NCBI RefSeq assembly: GCF_013409865.1
Contig: NZ_JACCBM010000001.1
Span: 372,001-436,000 of the forward strand
Direction of reading: 5' to 3'
DNA: 64,000 nt
Source: Herbiconiux flava
GTDB lineage: Bacteria; Actinomycetota; Actinomycetes; Actinomycetales; Microbacteriaceae
In this document: piece by piece, positions 25,664-33,936 of the stretch
Layout: each line of letters opens with the position of its first letter
Numbering within the stretch: position 1 is the stretch's first letter
Notes under the pieces: generated by a model
Database searches by the model: none
What the model saw: the letters and a program-made list of their open reading frames with translations, nothing else
Told to the model about the DNA's origin: nothing
Made by a program: the position numbers and the translations under genes

Positions 25664-26727
25664 TCGGGCGTCGAACCGGGCATGCCCGAGGCCGCGCGGG
25701 TGCCGCTGCTGCTGCACTGACCCTGATGGTGATGCTCGGTCTCGGCGCCGGTGGGGCCATCGGGGCGACGGACCCATCCGACACGGTGGGGACGAAGGAG
25801 GAGGCGGAGGCGCTGGCCGCGATCCGGGTGAGCCGGATGGCGGCGGGCGATCGGTACGAGTTGGGCGCCGCGGTGGCGCTGCTGACCCGGCCCTTCGGTG
25901 CTGACGTGGTGTACGTCGCGTCCGGGGCGAACTACCCCGACGCGCTGAGTGCCGGGCCTCCCGCCGTCGTGCAGGGCGGCGTGCTGCTCCTGACGGCGCC
26001 CGATGCCGCACCCGCGTCGGTGCTCGCCGCACTGACGCGGTTGAATCCGCGTTCGGTGATCGTCGTCGGCGGCGAGAGCGCCGTCTCGAGCCGGGTGCTC
26101 GGTCAGCTCGGCGCGGCGGCCCCTCGCGCCGTGGTCGGGCGGTTGGCCGGGGTCGACCGCTATGCGGTCAGCCGCGCGCTCGCGGCCCAGGCGTTCCCCG
26201 CCGGCGCCGACAACGTCTTCGTGGCCACCGGCACGAACTTCCCGGATGCGCTGTCCGCGGTCTCCCCGGCCGCCATCTACAACTCGCCGGTGCTGCTCGT
26301 CGACGGCGGTGCTGCTGTGGCCGACAGCGACACGCAGCGGGCGATCGCAGTGGCGGCCCCGAGTTCGCTCGTGATCATGGGCGGCGTGCTGTCCGTCTCG
26401 CAGGGCGTCATGGACACCCTCTCCCCCAGCGTCGGCTCGGTGCGCCTCGGCGGCGCCGACCGCTACGCGGTCTCGTCGGTCGTGAACGACCACTTCCTCG
26501 CCGACTTCAGCACGGTCTACTTCGCCACCGGTGCGAACTTCCCGGACGCGCTGGTGGGCGGGGTGCTGACGGGCACCCGGCACAATCCGCTCTACATCGT
26601 GCCGCCGGGCTGCGTGCCGCGCCCGGTGCTGTCGCGCATGGCCTCGAAGGGCACCTCGGAGGTGGTGCTGCTCGGGGGCACGGCTTCCCTGACGACGGCC
26701 GTCGAGGCGCTCACCCCCTGCCCGTAG
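25660..26727 (+). CDS. Second secreted CWB2-repeat protein
   Basis: This 355-residue protein has a signal peptide (about 1-35, Ala/Gly-rich, cut near GGAIGA), a short spacer and three CWB2 units. They start with RMAAGDRYELG (degenerate), RLAGVDRYAVS and RLGGADRYAVS, each followed by PDALS/PDALV and VIVVGG-type motifs. The last unit ends in GCVP...ALTPC, a Cys pair also found at the end of the 1597-residue nuclease (SCIP...LTVC), so the last repeats are closely related. Translationally coupled to the previous CWB2 gene. Confidence 0.9.
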   Translation: MIGRRTGHARGRAGAAAAALTLMVMLGLGAGGAIGATDPSDTVGTKEEAEALAAIRVSRMAAGDRYELGAAVALLTRPFGADVVYVASGANYPDALSAGPPAVVQGGVLLLTAPDAAPASVLAALTRLNPRSVIVVGGESAVSSRVLGQLGAAAPRAVVGRLAGVDRYAVSRALAAQAFPAGADNVFVATGTNFPDALSAVSPAAIYNSPVLLVDGGAAVADSDTQRAIAVAAPSSLVIMGGVLSVSQGVMDTLSPSVGSVRLGGADRYAVSSVVNDHFLADFSTVYFATGANFPDALVGGVLTGTRHNPLYIVPPGCVPRPVLSRMASKGTSEVVLLGGTASLTTAVEALTPCP

Positions 26728-26744
26728 GAGTCGAGCCAATCGGC

Positions 26745-27677
26745 GTGGGTAGAGTTGCGGCCGTGGATCAGGTGACGCGGAGAGACGACGGGACGGGGTG
26801 GGTCGTCGGGGCGCTGCGGGCCGGGGGGTGCGTGTTCGCCGAGGAGGAGGCCGCGGTCGTGATCGAGGCGGCCGCCGGGGACGAGGCCGAGTTGGAGCGG
26901 CTCGTCGAGGAGCGGGTGGCCGGGCGGCCGCTCGAGCATCTCGTGGGGTGGGCGGCGTTCGCGGGGCTGCGGGTCGTGGTGGGCCCGGGGGTGTTCGTGC
27001 CGCGGCGGCGCACCGAGCTGCTGGTGCGGGCCGCGGTTCGGGATGCGCCCGACGGCGCCGTGGTGGTCGATATGTGCTGCGGCTCGGGTGCCATCGGGGC
27101 GGCGATCGCGGCGTACGGGGAGGGGCGCATCCGGCTCAGCACCGACGCCGACGGCGACACCGTCTTCGAGGCAGTCGAGCAGGGCGGCCGCGTCGACGGG
27201 AACGTGGGATTCGAGGCGGCTGACCAGGGCGGCCCGGTCCACGGCGGCGCGGGGTTCGAGGTGTGGGGCGCCGATCTGGATGCGGCGGCGGTGGCGAGCG
27301 CGCGGCAGAATCTGGGGGCCGGGCGGGTGTTCGAGGGGGACCTGTTCGAGGCGCTGCCGGCGGGGTTGCGGGGGCGGGTGGACGTGATGGTGGTGAACGC
27401 GCCGTACGTGCCGAGCGCCGCGATCGCGACCATGCCCGCCGAGGCGCGGGAGCACGAGGCTCCGATCGCACTCGACGGGGGCGGCGACGGGCTCGACGTG
27501 CAGCGACGGATCGTCGCCGGGGCCGCCGAGTGGCTCGCGGAGGGCGGGCGGCTGCTGATCGAGACCAGCGAGCAGCAGGCCCCGCTGACGGCGGCGCTGT
27601 TCGAGGCGGCGGGACTTCAGCCGCACGTCGAGCGCGACGAATCCCTCGACGCGACGGTCGTCGTCGGCCACATCTGA
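26745..27677 (+). CDS. PrmC-related N5-glutamine methyltransferase
   Basis: This protein of about 310 residues has a PrmC-like N-terminal helical domain and a SAM-binding fold with DMCCGSGAIGAA (about 109-120). NAPYVP (218-223) replaces the usual NPPY, as in the actinobacterial PrmC-related family. About 45 residues with a duplicated motif (VFEAVEQGGRVDGN, then VGFEAADQGGPVHGG) are inserted between the first helix and the AxDLDAAA strand. The start is uncertain: GTG 26745 is used, but GTG 26763 and 26772 are also possible. The methylation target is probably a Gln in a translation factor. Confidence 0.85.
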   Translation: MGRVAAVDQVTRRDDGTGWVVGALRAGGCVFAEEEAAVVIEAAAGDEAELERLVEERVAGRPLEHLVGWAAFAGLRVVVGPGVFVPRRRTELLVRAAVRDAPDGAVVVDMCCGSGAIGAAIAAYGEGRIRLSTDADGDTVFEAVEQGGRVDGNVGFEAADQGGPVHGGAGFEVWGADLDAAAVASARQNLGAGRVFEGDLFEALPAGLRGRVDVMVVNAPYVPSAAIATMPAEAREHEAPIALDGGGDGLDVQRRIVAGAAEWLAEGGRLLIETSEQQAPLTAALFEAAGLQPHVERDESLDATVVVGHI

Positions 27678-27703
27678 GGCGCACCCCCGTGAGGGGCGGC
27701 GGG

Positions 27704-27814
27704 TCAGCTGTTGTAGGGGGCCTTGACCATCGCGATGAGGGCCGCGAGGCCCAGGACACCGGTCACCAGGCTGAGCAGCCCGATGAAACCGAGCAGCAGA
27801 TCTCCGACCACCAT
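27704..27814 (-). CDS. 36-residue single-helix membrane peptide
   Basis: A short gene with a strong AGGAGG 5-10 nt before an ATG encodes a protein beginning MVVGDLLLGFIGLLSLV and ending MVKAPYNS. About 27 hydrophobic residues form one helix, with a Lys only near the end. It is downstream of the amine oxidase operon on the same strand (52-bp gap) and convergent with the methyltransferase. The ribosome site and clean hydrophobic reading make it credible despite its length. Confidence 0.55.
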   Translation of the reverse strand: MVVGDLLLGFIGLLSLVTGVLGLAALIAMVKAPYNS

Positions 27815-27866
27815 GTGCGCCTCCTAGAACGTCCCGTCCAGCCTATCGTGCCCCGCCGTCAGCCGG

Positions 27867-28514
27867 TCAGGCCGCGAGGGCGAGCAGCATCAGCACCGTC
27901 GACGCGCCCATGCCGGCGACCTCCACGACCGGAAGCCAGCGCCGCATCGCAGCGCAATGGGCGGCGGCGGCGGGGCCGCGAGCCAACCGCAACGCCACCA
28001 CGGCGCTGTAGCCGGCGTAGGCGAGCGAGCCCACCCCCACCAGCGCTACGAGGGCTCCGGATGCTCCCCCGCCGTGATGGCCCGCCGACACCGAGGCCGC
28101 GACGGCCGAGACGGAGACGGCCGACGCCGGCGCGCCCGCGCCACCCAATTCGCCCGCCCCGCCCATCACGAGCAGCAGTCCCGCCATCACGATCATCCCC
28201 AGCCCGCCGTGCAGCGCCATCACCGGATGCACGCCCGCCGCCCGCGCGCGGGAGCCGGCCCGGCCCACGCCCGCCGCCCGCGCCCGGGAGCCGGCTCGCG
28301 CCGAGACCGCCGCCGCGAGGGCCGTGCCGATGAGCAGCGCGGCCCAGACGAGGGCGGGGAGGCCGGGCATCCGGAACACCGTGTCGAGCATCGCGAGGAG
28401 CATCACGACCGCCGAGACGCCCGCCGCCGCGCGGCCCGAGCGGCGGGCGCCGAGGGTGCAGCACGCGCCGACCGCGGCCGGTACGAGCGCCCCGGCGTGC
28501 AGCAGCTCACCCAT
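27867..28514 (-). CDS. DUF5134-like polytopic membrane protein
   Basis: This 215-residue protein has about 6 hydrophobic segments. The N-terminus MGELLHAGALVPAAVGACCTLGARR, a His-containing segment GVHPVMALHGGLGMIVMAGLLLVMGG and a later GHHGGG and AAHCAAMRRW give several His and Met near membrane ends. DUF5134-type proteins with this pattern are often found with copper genes, but the function is not established. A 14-residue duplication (AGSRARAAGV twice) lies near residue 75. It starts 14 bp after the copper amine oxidase stop, so a role in copper delivery to that enzyme is a reasonable inference. Confidence 0.7.
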   Translation of the reverse strand: MGELLHAGALVPAAVGACCTLGARRSGRAAAGVSAVVMLLAMLDTVFRMPGLPALVWAALLIGTALAAAVSARAGSRARAAGVGRAGSRARAAGVHPVMALHGGLGMIVMAGLLLVMGGAGELGGAGAPASAVSVSAVAASVSAGHHGGGASGALVALVGVGSLAYAGYSAVVALRLARGPAAAAHCAAMRRWLPVVEVAGMGASTVLMLLALAA

Positions 28515-28528
28515 CGCGCCCGCCGCCC

Positions 28529-30583
28529 TCAGTGAGCGTGGCCGGTGACGTGGCCGGCCACGTCGTCACCGCCGTGGTGCGCGCAGTGGTCGCCCGCGCC
28601 AGCGCCGGAGGAGGACGAGGACGAGCCCGGCGCCGGCACGTTCAGCGCCGGGTTCCGGTCGAAGAACCCGTACGGCTTCAGCGTGAACTTGGCGTAGTCG
28701 ACCGGCATCACGGGCCAGTCCTCGGGCCGCGGGAAGTGGGTGGGCCCGAAGGTGTGCCAGAGCACGATGTCCTCGCCGTCGATCGGCGCGTCGTCGGCGA
28801 TGAAACGCGTGATGCCGTCGCCGCCCGGGTTCTGGTGCACGAAGTCGCCCGCCGCGTAGCGCTCGGCCGGGTCGTAGGCCGTGACGAAGAGGTGCTTCGT
28901 GGCGAACTCGGCCCGCTTGGCGATCGACGACGAGGGGTCGGCGAGCAGCGTCGGCGCCTCCTGCGGCAGCAGCACGTAGCCGGTCGGCCGACCGAGCCCG
29001 TTGAGCGTGGAGGGGTTCACGATGTGCCACGCCCGGCCCACCGACGCGTCGGCGACCCGCCCCGAGGTGCCCTCGGTCGTCAGCCGGGTGACGCCCTTCG
29101 TGAAGGCGTTGCCGTGCTCGTTGCCCTCCCCGATCGGCACGCGCACCACGTCGACCTCGTCGACCGCGTTGGCGACGCCGTCGACGGTCATGTCCAGCCG
29201 TGCCGAGAAGAGGTGCTGGTGGTAGGGCCCGCCGAGGCCGGGGGCGACCTCCGAGGCGTAGGGGTAGTCGGCGCCGTCGGCCGAGAGACCCGGGTAGGCC
29301 GAGGTGAACAGGATGCCCGTCAGCTTCGCCTCGCACTCGATGGTGCCGTCGAGGTAGAGGTACCAGTAGAAGCCGTAGTCGTAGTTGCCGACGGTGGTGA
29401 AGAACGAGATGACGAGCCGGCGCGAGCGGCGGGTCTCGTTCGAGCCGGTGAACATGTCGGAGTGCTTCCAGAGCGTGCCGAAGTCCTCCTCGTGCATGCA
29501 GATGCCGTTGGAGATCGTGTACGGGTTGCCGAGCTCGTCGGCGAGGGTCGCGTCGAAGTAGTGGATCTCGCCCACGCAGTCGCAGCCGAGCGCGAGCGAG
29601 TTCGTGAAGCGGCCGAACAGGTACTCCCCCGTGTCGAAGTAGTTCTGCCAGAACCGCACGGGCGATGGGTCGCCGTAGGGCACGAGCATCTCGTCGATCG
29701 AGGCGCGGTAGATGATGGGCCGGGAGGCGCCGGTGGCCTGGTCGGTCCAGGCGAGCTGGCGCAGCACGAGGCCCTCGCGGGTGTCGAAGCCGACTTGGAA
29801 CGTCCAGTTGCCCCACGACACGGTCTCGCCCTCGACCGTGAACGACGGCCCCTCGGGCTGGGTGATGACGATGGGCTTCAGGGTGTCGAGCGGCGGCCCC
29901 TGCAGCGCGGGGTCGTCGAAGTTGCCCGAGGTGGCCGGCACCGGCAGGTCGGTGGCGTCGATCAGCCGGGTCACCGAGCGGGTGGCGGTGTCGACGTAGG
30001 CCGACAGCCCGTCGACGGGGTGCGCCCAGGGGTGGTCCTCGGGGTACTCCTGCTTGAAGGCGAGCACGCGCAGGATGCGCCGCCCCTCCTCCTCGGGGAA
30101 GTCGTAGTACCCGGCCGACAGCGGCACGCAGATCACGTTCTGCACGGTGAGACCGCGTCGCGACAGGGCGGCGACCCAGCGCTCGTCGGCCGCCACGATG
30201 TCGGCGATGGCCTCGAACTCCTCGATCAGCACCGGGAGCTGGCCGCGCGAGCCGTCGAGCACGACGGTCGACAGCAGCGCGCCGGGCGCCTCCGCCGAGC
30301 CGATCGACACGACGTTGTCGGTCGAGCGCCCGGTCGCCATGTCGAGCAGCATCACCCGGGCGCGCCGCTCGGGCAGCGGCCCCTCGCCGTCCTGCCAGGC
30401 GAGCACCTCGCGCTTGTGCGGCTCGTCGAGGCCGACGTAGGCGAAGCGCGTGGTGGCGGTGAAGTCGGGCAGGGCGGTGACGAGGTCCCGGATGCGCGTG
30501 AACTCGTCGGCCGCGAGGCTCGCGAGCGGGTGCGGCGGGGTGGTGGGGTCGGCGGCGGCGAGGTCGGTCTCGACGATGGTCAT
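28529..30583 (-). CDS. Copper amine oxidase with His-rich C-terminal tail
   Basis: This 684-residue protein converts primary amines to aldehydes, ammonia and hydrogen peroxide. The topaquinone precursor is Tyr401 in VGNYDYGF. The active-site base is Asp317 (YFDTGEYLFG). Copper ligands are His455 and His457 (PYHQHLF) and His616 (THFPRPEDW). The family is about 640 residues in Arthrobacter; here the last 30 residues are Ser-rich then His/Cys-rich (DHCAHHGGDD...GHVTGHAH), with six His. No signal peptide is seen, so it is probably cytoplasmic. It follows an APC permease gene and precedes the DUF5134-like gene. Likely substrate is an arylalkyl amine such as tyramine or phenethylamine. Confidence 0.97.
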   Translation of the reverse strand: MTIVETDLAAADPTTPPHPLASLAADEFTRIRDLVTALPDFTATTRFAYVGLDEPHKREVLAWQDGEGPLPERRARVMLLDMATGRSTDNVVSIGSAEAPGALLSTVVLDGSRGQLPVLIEEFEAIADIVAADERWVAALSRRGLTVQNVICVPLSAGYYDFPEEEGRRILRVLAFKQEYPEDHPWAHPVDGLSAYVDTATRSVTRLIDATDLPVPATSGNFDDPALQGPPLDTLKPIVITQPEGPSFTVEGETVSWGNWTFQVGFDTREGLVLRQLAWTDQATGASRPIIYRASIDEMLVPYGDPSPVRFWQNYFDTGEYLFGRFTNSLALGCDCVGEIHYFDATLADELGNPYTISNGICMHEEDFGTLWKHSDMFTGSNETRRSRRLVISFFTTVGNYDYGFYWYLYLDGTIECEAKLTGILFTSAYPGLSADGADYPYASEVAPGLGGPYHQHLFSARLDMTVDGVANAVDEVDVVRVPIGEGNEHGNAFTKGVTRLTTEGTSGRVADASVGRAWHIVNPSTLNGLGRPTGYVLLPQEAPTLLADPSSSIAKRAEFATKHLFVTAYDPAERYAAGDFVHQNPGGDGITRFIADDAPIDGEDIVLWHTFGPTHFPRPEDWPVMPVDYAKFTLKPYGFFDRNPALNVPAPGSSSSSSGAGAGDHCAHHGGDDVAGHVTGHAH

Positions 30584-30605
30584 GATGGTTCCTGTCCGGT
30601 TGATT

Positions 30606-30650
30606 CTGCTGAGGTCGGTGCTGCTGAGGTCGGTGCTGCCGAGGCCGGCG
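30606..30650. repeat. 15-bp tandem repeat before the amine oxidase
   Basis: CTGCTGAGGTCGGTG occurs twice in tandem (30606-30635), followed by a degenerate third unit (30636-30650). It fills the gap between the permease stop and the amine oxidase start. Confidence 0.75.
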
Positions 30651-30683
30651 GCGGTCAGATCGGTGGTGAAGAGCGGATGCGCG

Positions 30684-32213
30684 TCAGACGCCGGTGGCGT
30701 CGGGCGGGATCGCAGCGGGCACCGTCGAGGCGCTCGAGTCGCTGATCGCGTCGGTGATGGTCGCGTACACCGCCGGCCGGCGGCTCCGCAGCACGGCGGC
30801 CTGCACCAGCCCGATCAGCGGGAAGATCACGACGAGCGCCAGCAGCGCGATGCTCACCCCGCCGAAGACGGGCACCCCGTCGGCGTCGACGTCGCCGACC
30901 ATGATCGGGAAGTACGCGATGATGATCACCGCCGAGCCGATCAGACCGAGGAAGCCGAGGGCGGGGGCGATGACCGTGTTCCAGAGCCGCCGGTCCTGCC
31001 GGGTGCGGGCGAAGTAGACGATCACGGCCAGCGAGGTGATGGCCATCAGGATCGCGATGGCGAGGGTGGCGACGCCGGCGAACCAGGTGAACACCTGCAG
31101 CACCGGGTCGAGCCCGAGCAGCGCGAAGACGACGATCAGCACCGCCGCGGTGGCGCTCTGCACGACCGAGGAGGTGTGCGGCGAGAGGTGCTTCGGGTGC
31201 ACCCGGCCGAGCACGTTCGGCAGCACCGAGGCGTTCGACATCGAGTGCTGGTAGCGGGTGATGACGTTGTGGAACGACAGCACGCAGGCGAACATGCTCG
31301 TGATCAGCAGCACGTTGATGATGACCTCGCCCACCACGCCGAGGTACTTGGCGGTGGTGACGATGATCATGGCGCCCGGGTCCTCGGCGGCCACGCCCAG
31401 GACGTTGTCGGGGCCCCAGGCCATCACGAGCCCCCACGAGGCGAGGGTGTAGAAGACACCGATGCCGATCACGGCCGTGTAGGTGGCGCGGGGGATCGTG
31501 CGGGTCGGGTCCTTGGCCTCGTCGCGGAAGATCGCCGTCGCCTCGAAGCCGATGAAGGCGGCGATGGCGAACATCAGGCCGACGCCGGGGGCTCCCGAGA
31601 AGACGTTCTCGGGCAGGAACGGTGCGGCCGAGAGGCCCTGCTCGCCGCCGGAGAAGACGATCGCGATCACGAGCACCAGCACGATGCCGACCTCGCCGAC
31701 GAGCAGGATGCCGAGCACCCGGCTGGACAGGTCGATGTGGCGGTAGCCGAGGAAGCCGACGATCGCGATCACGGCCAACGAGTAGAGGTACCAGGGGATG
31801 TCCGGCCCGCCGAGCCCCGTGACGGTGACCTGCAGGATGTACCCGATGTACCCGTGCACGCTCACCTGGATGGCGGTGTAGGTGAGCAGCGCGAGGAAGG
31901 CGCTGGCGAGCCCGGCCGGCCGGCCGAGGCCGTAGCCCACGAAGGTGAAGAAGGCGCCGGGCTTCGGCACGTGCCGGGTCATGGCGGCGAGGCCGACGGC
32001 GAACAGCAGCAGGATGACCGCGGACACGGCGTAGAGGCTCGGGAAGCCGACCCCGTTGCCGAGCAGGATGCCGAGCGGCGCGGCTCCGCCGACGACGGTC
32101 AGCGGGGCGGCGGCGGCCACCACCATGAACACGATGGCGGTGACGCCGAGCGAGCCCTTCAGGGTTCGGGCGTGCGGGGTGCCGGTGACGGCGGGGTCCT
32201 TCGTGACGGACAT
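30684..32213 (-). CDS. APC-family amine/amino acid permease
   Basis: This 509-residue transporter has about 12 membrane helices. The TM1 motif VMVVAAAAPLTVVGGAAP and TM6 FIGFEATAIFRDEAKDPTRTIPRATY are typical of APC superfamily importers. GAGGAG precedes the ATG at 32213, which is well separated from a weak upstream in-frame extension. The amine oxidase follows in the same direction with only tandem repeats between. It likely supplies the amine substrate. Divergent from a second APC permease and its IclR regulator. Confidence 0.93.
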   Translation of the reverse strand: MSVTKDPAVTGTPHARTLKGSLGVTAIVFMVVAAAAPLTVVGGAAPLGILLGNGVGFPSLYAVSAVILLLFAVGLAAMTRHVPKPGAFFTFVGYGLGRPAGLASAFLALLTYTAIQVSVHGYIGYILQVTVTGLGGPDIPWYLYSLAVIAIVGFLGYRHIDLSSRVLGILLVGEVGIVLVLVIAIVFSGGEQGLSAAPFLPENVFSGAPGVGLMFAIAAFIGFEATAIFRDEAKDPTRTIPRATYTAVIGIGVFYTLASWGLVMAWGPDNVLGVAAEDPGAMIIVTTAKYLGVVGEVIINVLLITSMFACVLSFHNVITRYQHSMSNASVLPNVLGRVHPKHLSPHTSSVVQSATAAVLIVVFALLGLDPVLQVFTWFAGVATLAIAILMAITSLAVIVYFARTRQDRRLWNTVIAPALGFLGLIGSAVIIIAYFPIMVGDVDADGVPVFGGVSIALLALVVIFPLIGLVQAAVLRSRRPAVYATITDAISDSSASTVPAAIPPDATGV

Positions 32214-32345
32214 GGATTCTCCTCGGGGTGGCAGGCGGGTGGGGCGAGCGGATGGAGACGGGCGGGGGTGCGGGGGCTCGCCGTCCACTGTGCTCGCCCG
32301 GCGTTGCGGGCCTGTCACCGCCGCGTGAAGCTTCGGGGCACGCGA

Positions 32346-32373
32346 AATGAGACGGCCGCGCATCCGTCTCATT
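32346..32373. promoter_or_regulatory. 10-bp-arm inverted repeat in the divergent permease promoter
   Basis: AATGAGACGG (32346-32355) and CCGTCTCATT (32364-32373) are exactly complementary around an 8-bp spacer. They lie in the 226-bp region between the two divergent APC permeases. This is the best candidate site for the IclR protein encoded at 33933. Confidence 0.6.
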
Positions 32374-32439
32374 CAGCGATCACGAACCCGAAACACAGCC
32401 GTCGCACGGCCGCAACGCGCGGCTCGTAGCCTGAGCCGC

Positions 32440-33936
32440 GTGACCGCCCTCGAACGTGCCATCGCGCATCCGGCCCCCGTTCCGGGCATCGGCACGCGCT
32501 CACCCGTCGACGGCCTCGAGCGCCGCAGCGTCGGCTTCGTGGACGTGCTGGCCCAGTCGGTGTCGGCGGTGGCGCCCTCGGCGGCGGCCACGACCATCCC
32601 GCTGCTGGTGGCCGTCGTGGCCGGCGGGGCGACGCTGTGGTCGCTCGCGGTGGCGATGCTGATCGCCCTCGCGGTGGCCACGACCGTGAACCAGTTCACC
32701 CGGCGGATCGCCGCGACCGGCTCCCTCTACACCTACGTCACCCGCGGGCTCGGCACGGGCGCCGGCTTCGTCGCCGGCATCGCGACGCTGATCGGCTACG
32801 GCTTCATCGCGATGTTCTCGCTCGCGGGGGCGGGTTACTACCTCTCGATCCTCGTGGGGCGGGCCTGGCCGGGGGCCACCTCGCCGCTGTTCGCGATCGT
32901 CTGCATCGGCCTGATGGCGCTGGTCGTGCTCGTGGTGATCGTGCGGGGCATCCGGCTCTCGACCCGGCTGACGCTGCTGATCGAGACGGTGTCGGTCGGC
33001 ATCATCCTCGTGCTGGTGGTGACCCTGCTGGTCGCCACCGGGCCGGGCATCGACTGGAGCGCCTTCGACGTCGGCGGCTCGACGCCCGCGACCTTCGCCG
33101 TGGGCTCGGTGCTGGCGCTGACCGCGTTCGTGGGCTTCGAGAGCTCGGCCGCGCTCGGCGTCGAGGCGAAGCGGCCGTTCGCCGCCGTGCCCCGCGCGAT
33201 CGTGTGGACGGTGATCGCCTCGGGCACCCTCTTCCTCGTCGCCAGCTACAGCCAGATCGTCGGCTTCTCGGCTCTCGGCCTCGACCTCGTCGGCAGCGGG
33301 TCGCCCGTGAACGACCTCGCCACGGCCTACGGGGTCGAGTGGATGGGGCTGCTGCTCGACCTCAGCATCGCCACCTCGTTCCTCGCCTGCGCCATCGCCT
33401 CCACGACGGCGCTCGCGCGGGTGCTCTTCGCGATGGGCCGGGAGGGTGTGGTGCCGCCGCTGGTGGGGTCCGCGCATCCGCGATTCAGGACCCCGTGGGT
33501 GGCCGCGGCGATCGCCGTGCCCGTGGTGGCCGGGGTGCCGATCGCCGCCATCGCGCTCGGCTCCGGGCTGTGGGAGACGCTGATCGTCGTGGCCGCCGCC
33601 GGGTACATCACGGCCTACGGGCTGGTCTGCGTGGCCGCCCCGGTGTTCCTCCGGCGCATCGGCGAGCTGACCGCCGCCGTGGCGGTGCGGTCGATCACGG
33701 CGGCCGCGCTGCTCGGGGTGGGCCTCGTGGTCTACCTCTCGGTCGAGTTCGCCGGCGAGCGCTGGATCGGCGCCGCCGTGTTCGTGCTGCTGCTCGGCGC
33801 CGGCTCGGTGCTCTCGATGCTGCGGCGCCGGCGGCACCCGTGGCTGCTCGACACGGTCGGCGTGTACGACGTGCCCGTCGCCTCCGACGTGCTGGGCGGC
33901 GGGGCCGGCGACGCTCCGGGAGGCGGGCCGGGGTGA
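32440..33936 (+). CDS. Second APC-family permease of the amine locus
   Basis: This 498-residue transporter has about 12 helices. The TM1 region is VLAQSVSAVAPSAAATTIPLLV and the TM6 region LTAFVGFESSAALGVEAKRPFAAVPRAI. The GTG start (32440) is taken because upstream in-frame sequence does not resemble the family. Its TGA overlaps the IclR regulator GTG (GTGA). The two divergent permeases differ in sequence, so they may import different amines or one may export a product. Confidence 0.92.
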   Translation: MTALERAIAHPAPVPGIGTRSPVDGLERRSVGFVDVLAQSVSAVAPSAAATTIPLLVAVVAGGATLWSLAVAMLIALAVATTVNQFTRRIAATGSLYTYVTRGLGTGAGFVAGIATLIGYGFIAMFSLAGAGYYLSILVGRAWPGATSPLFAIVCIGLMALVVLVVIVRGIRLSTRLTLLIETVSVGIILVLVVTLLVATGPGIDWSAFDVGGSTPATFAVGSVLALTAFVGFESSAALGVEAKRPFAAVPRAIVWTVIASGTLFLVASYSQIVGFSALGLDLVGSGSPVNDLATAYGVEWMGLLLDLSIATSFLACAIASTTALARVLFAMGREGVVPPLVGSAHPRFRTPWVAAAIAVPVVAGVPIAAIALGSGLWETLIVVAAAGYITAYGLVCVAAPVFLRRIGELTAAVAVRSITAAALLGVGLVVYLSVEFAGERWIGAAVFVLLLGAGSVLSMLRRRRHPWLLDTVGVYDVPVASDVLGGGAGDAPGGGPG

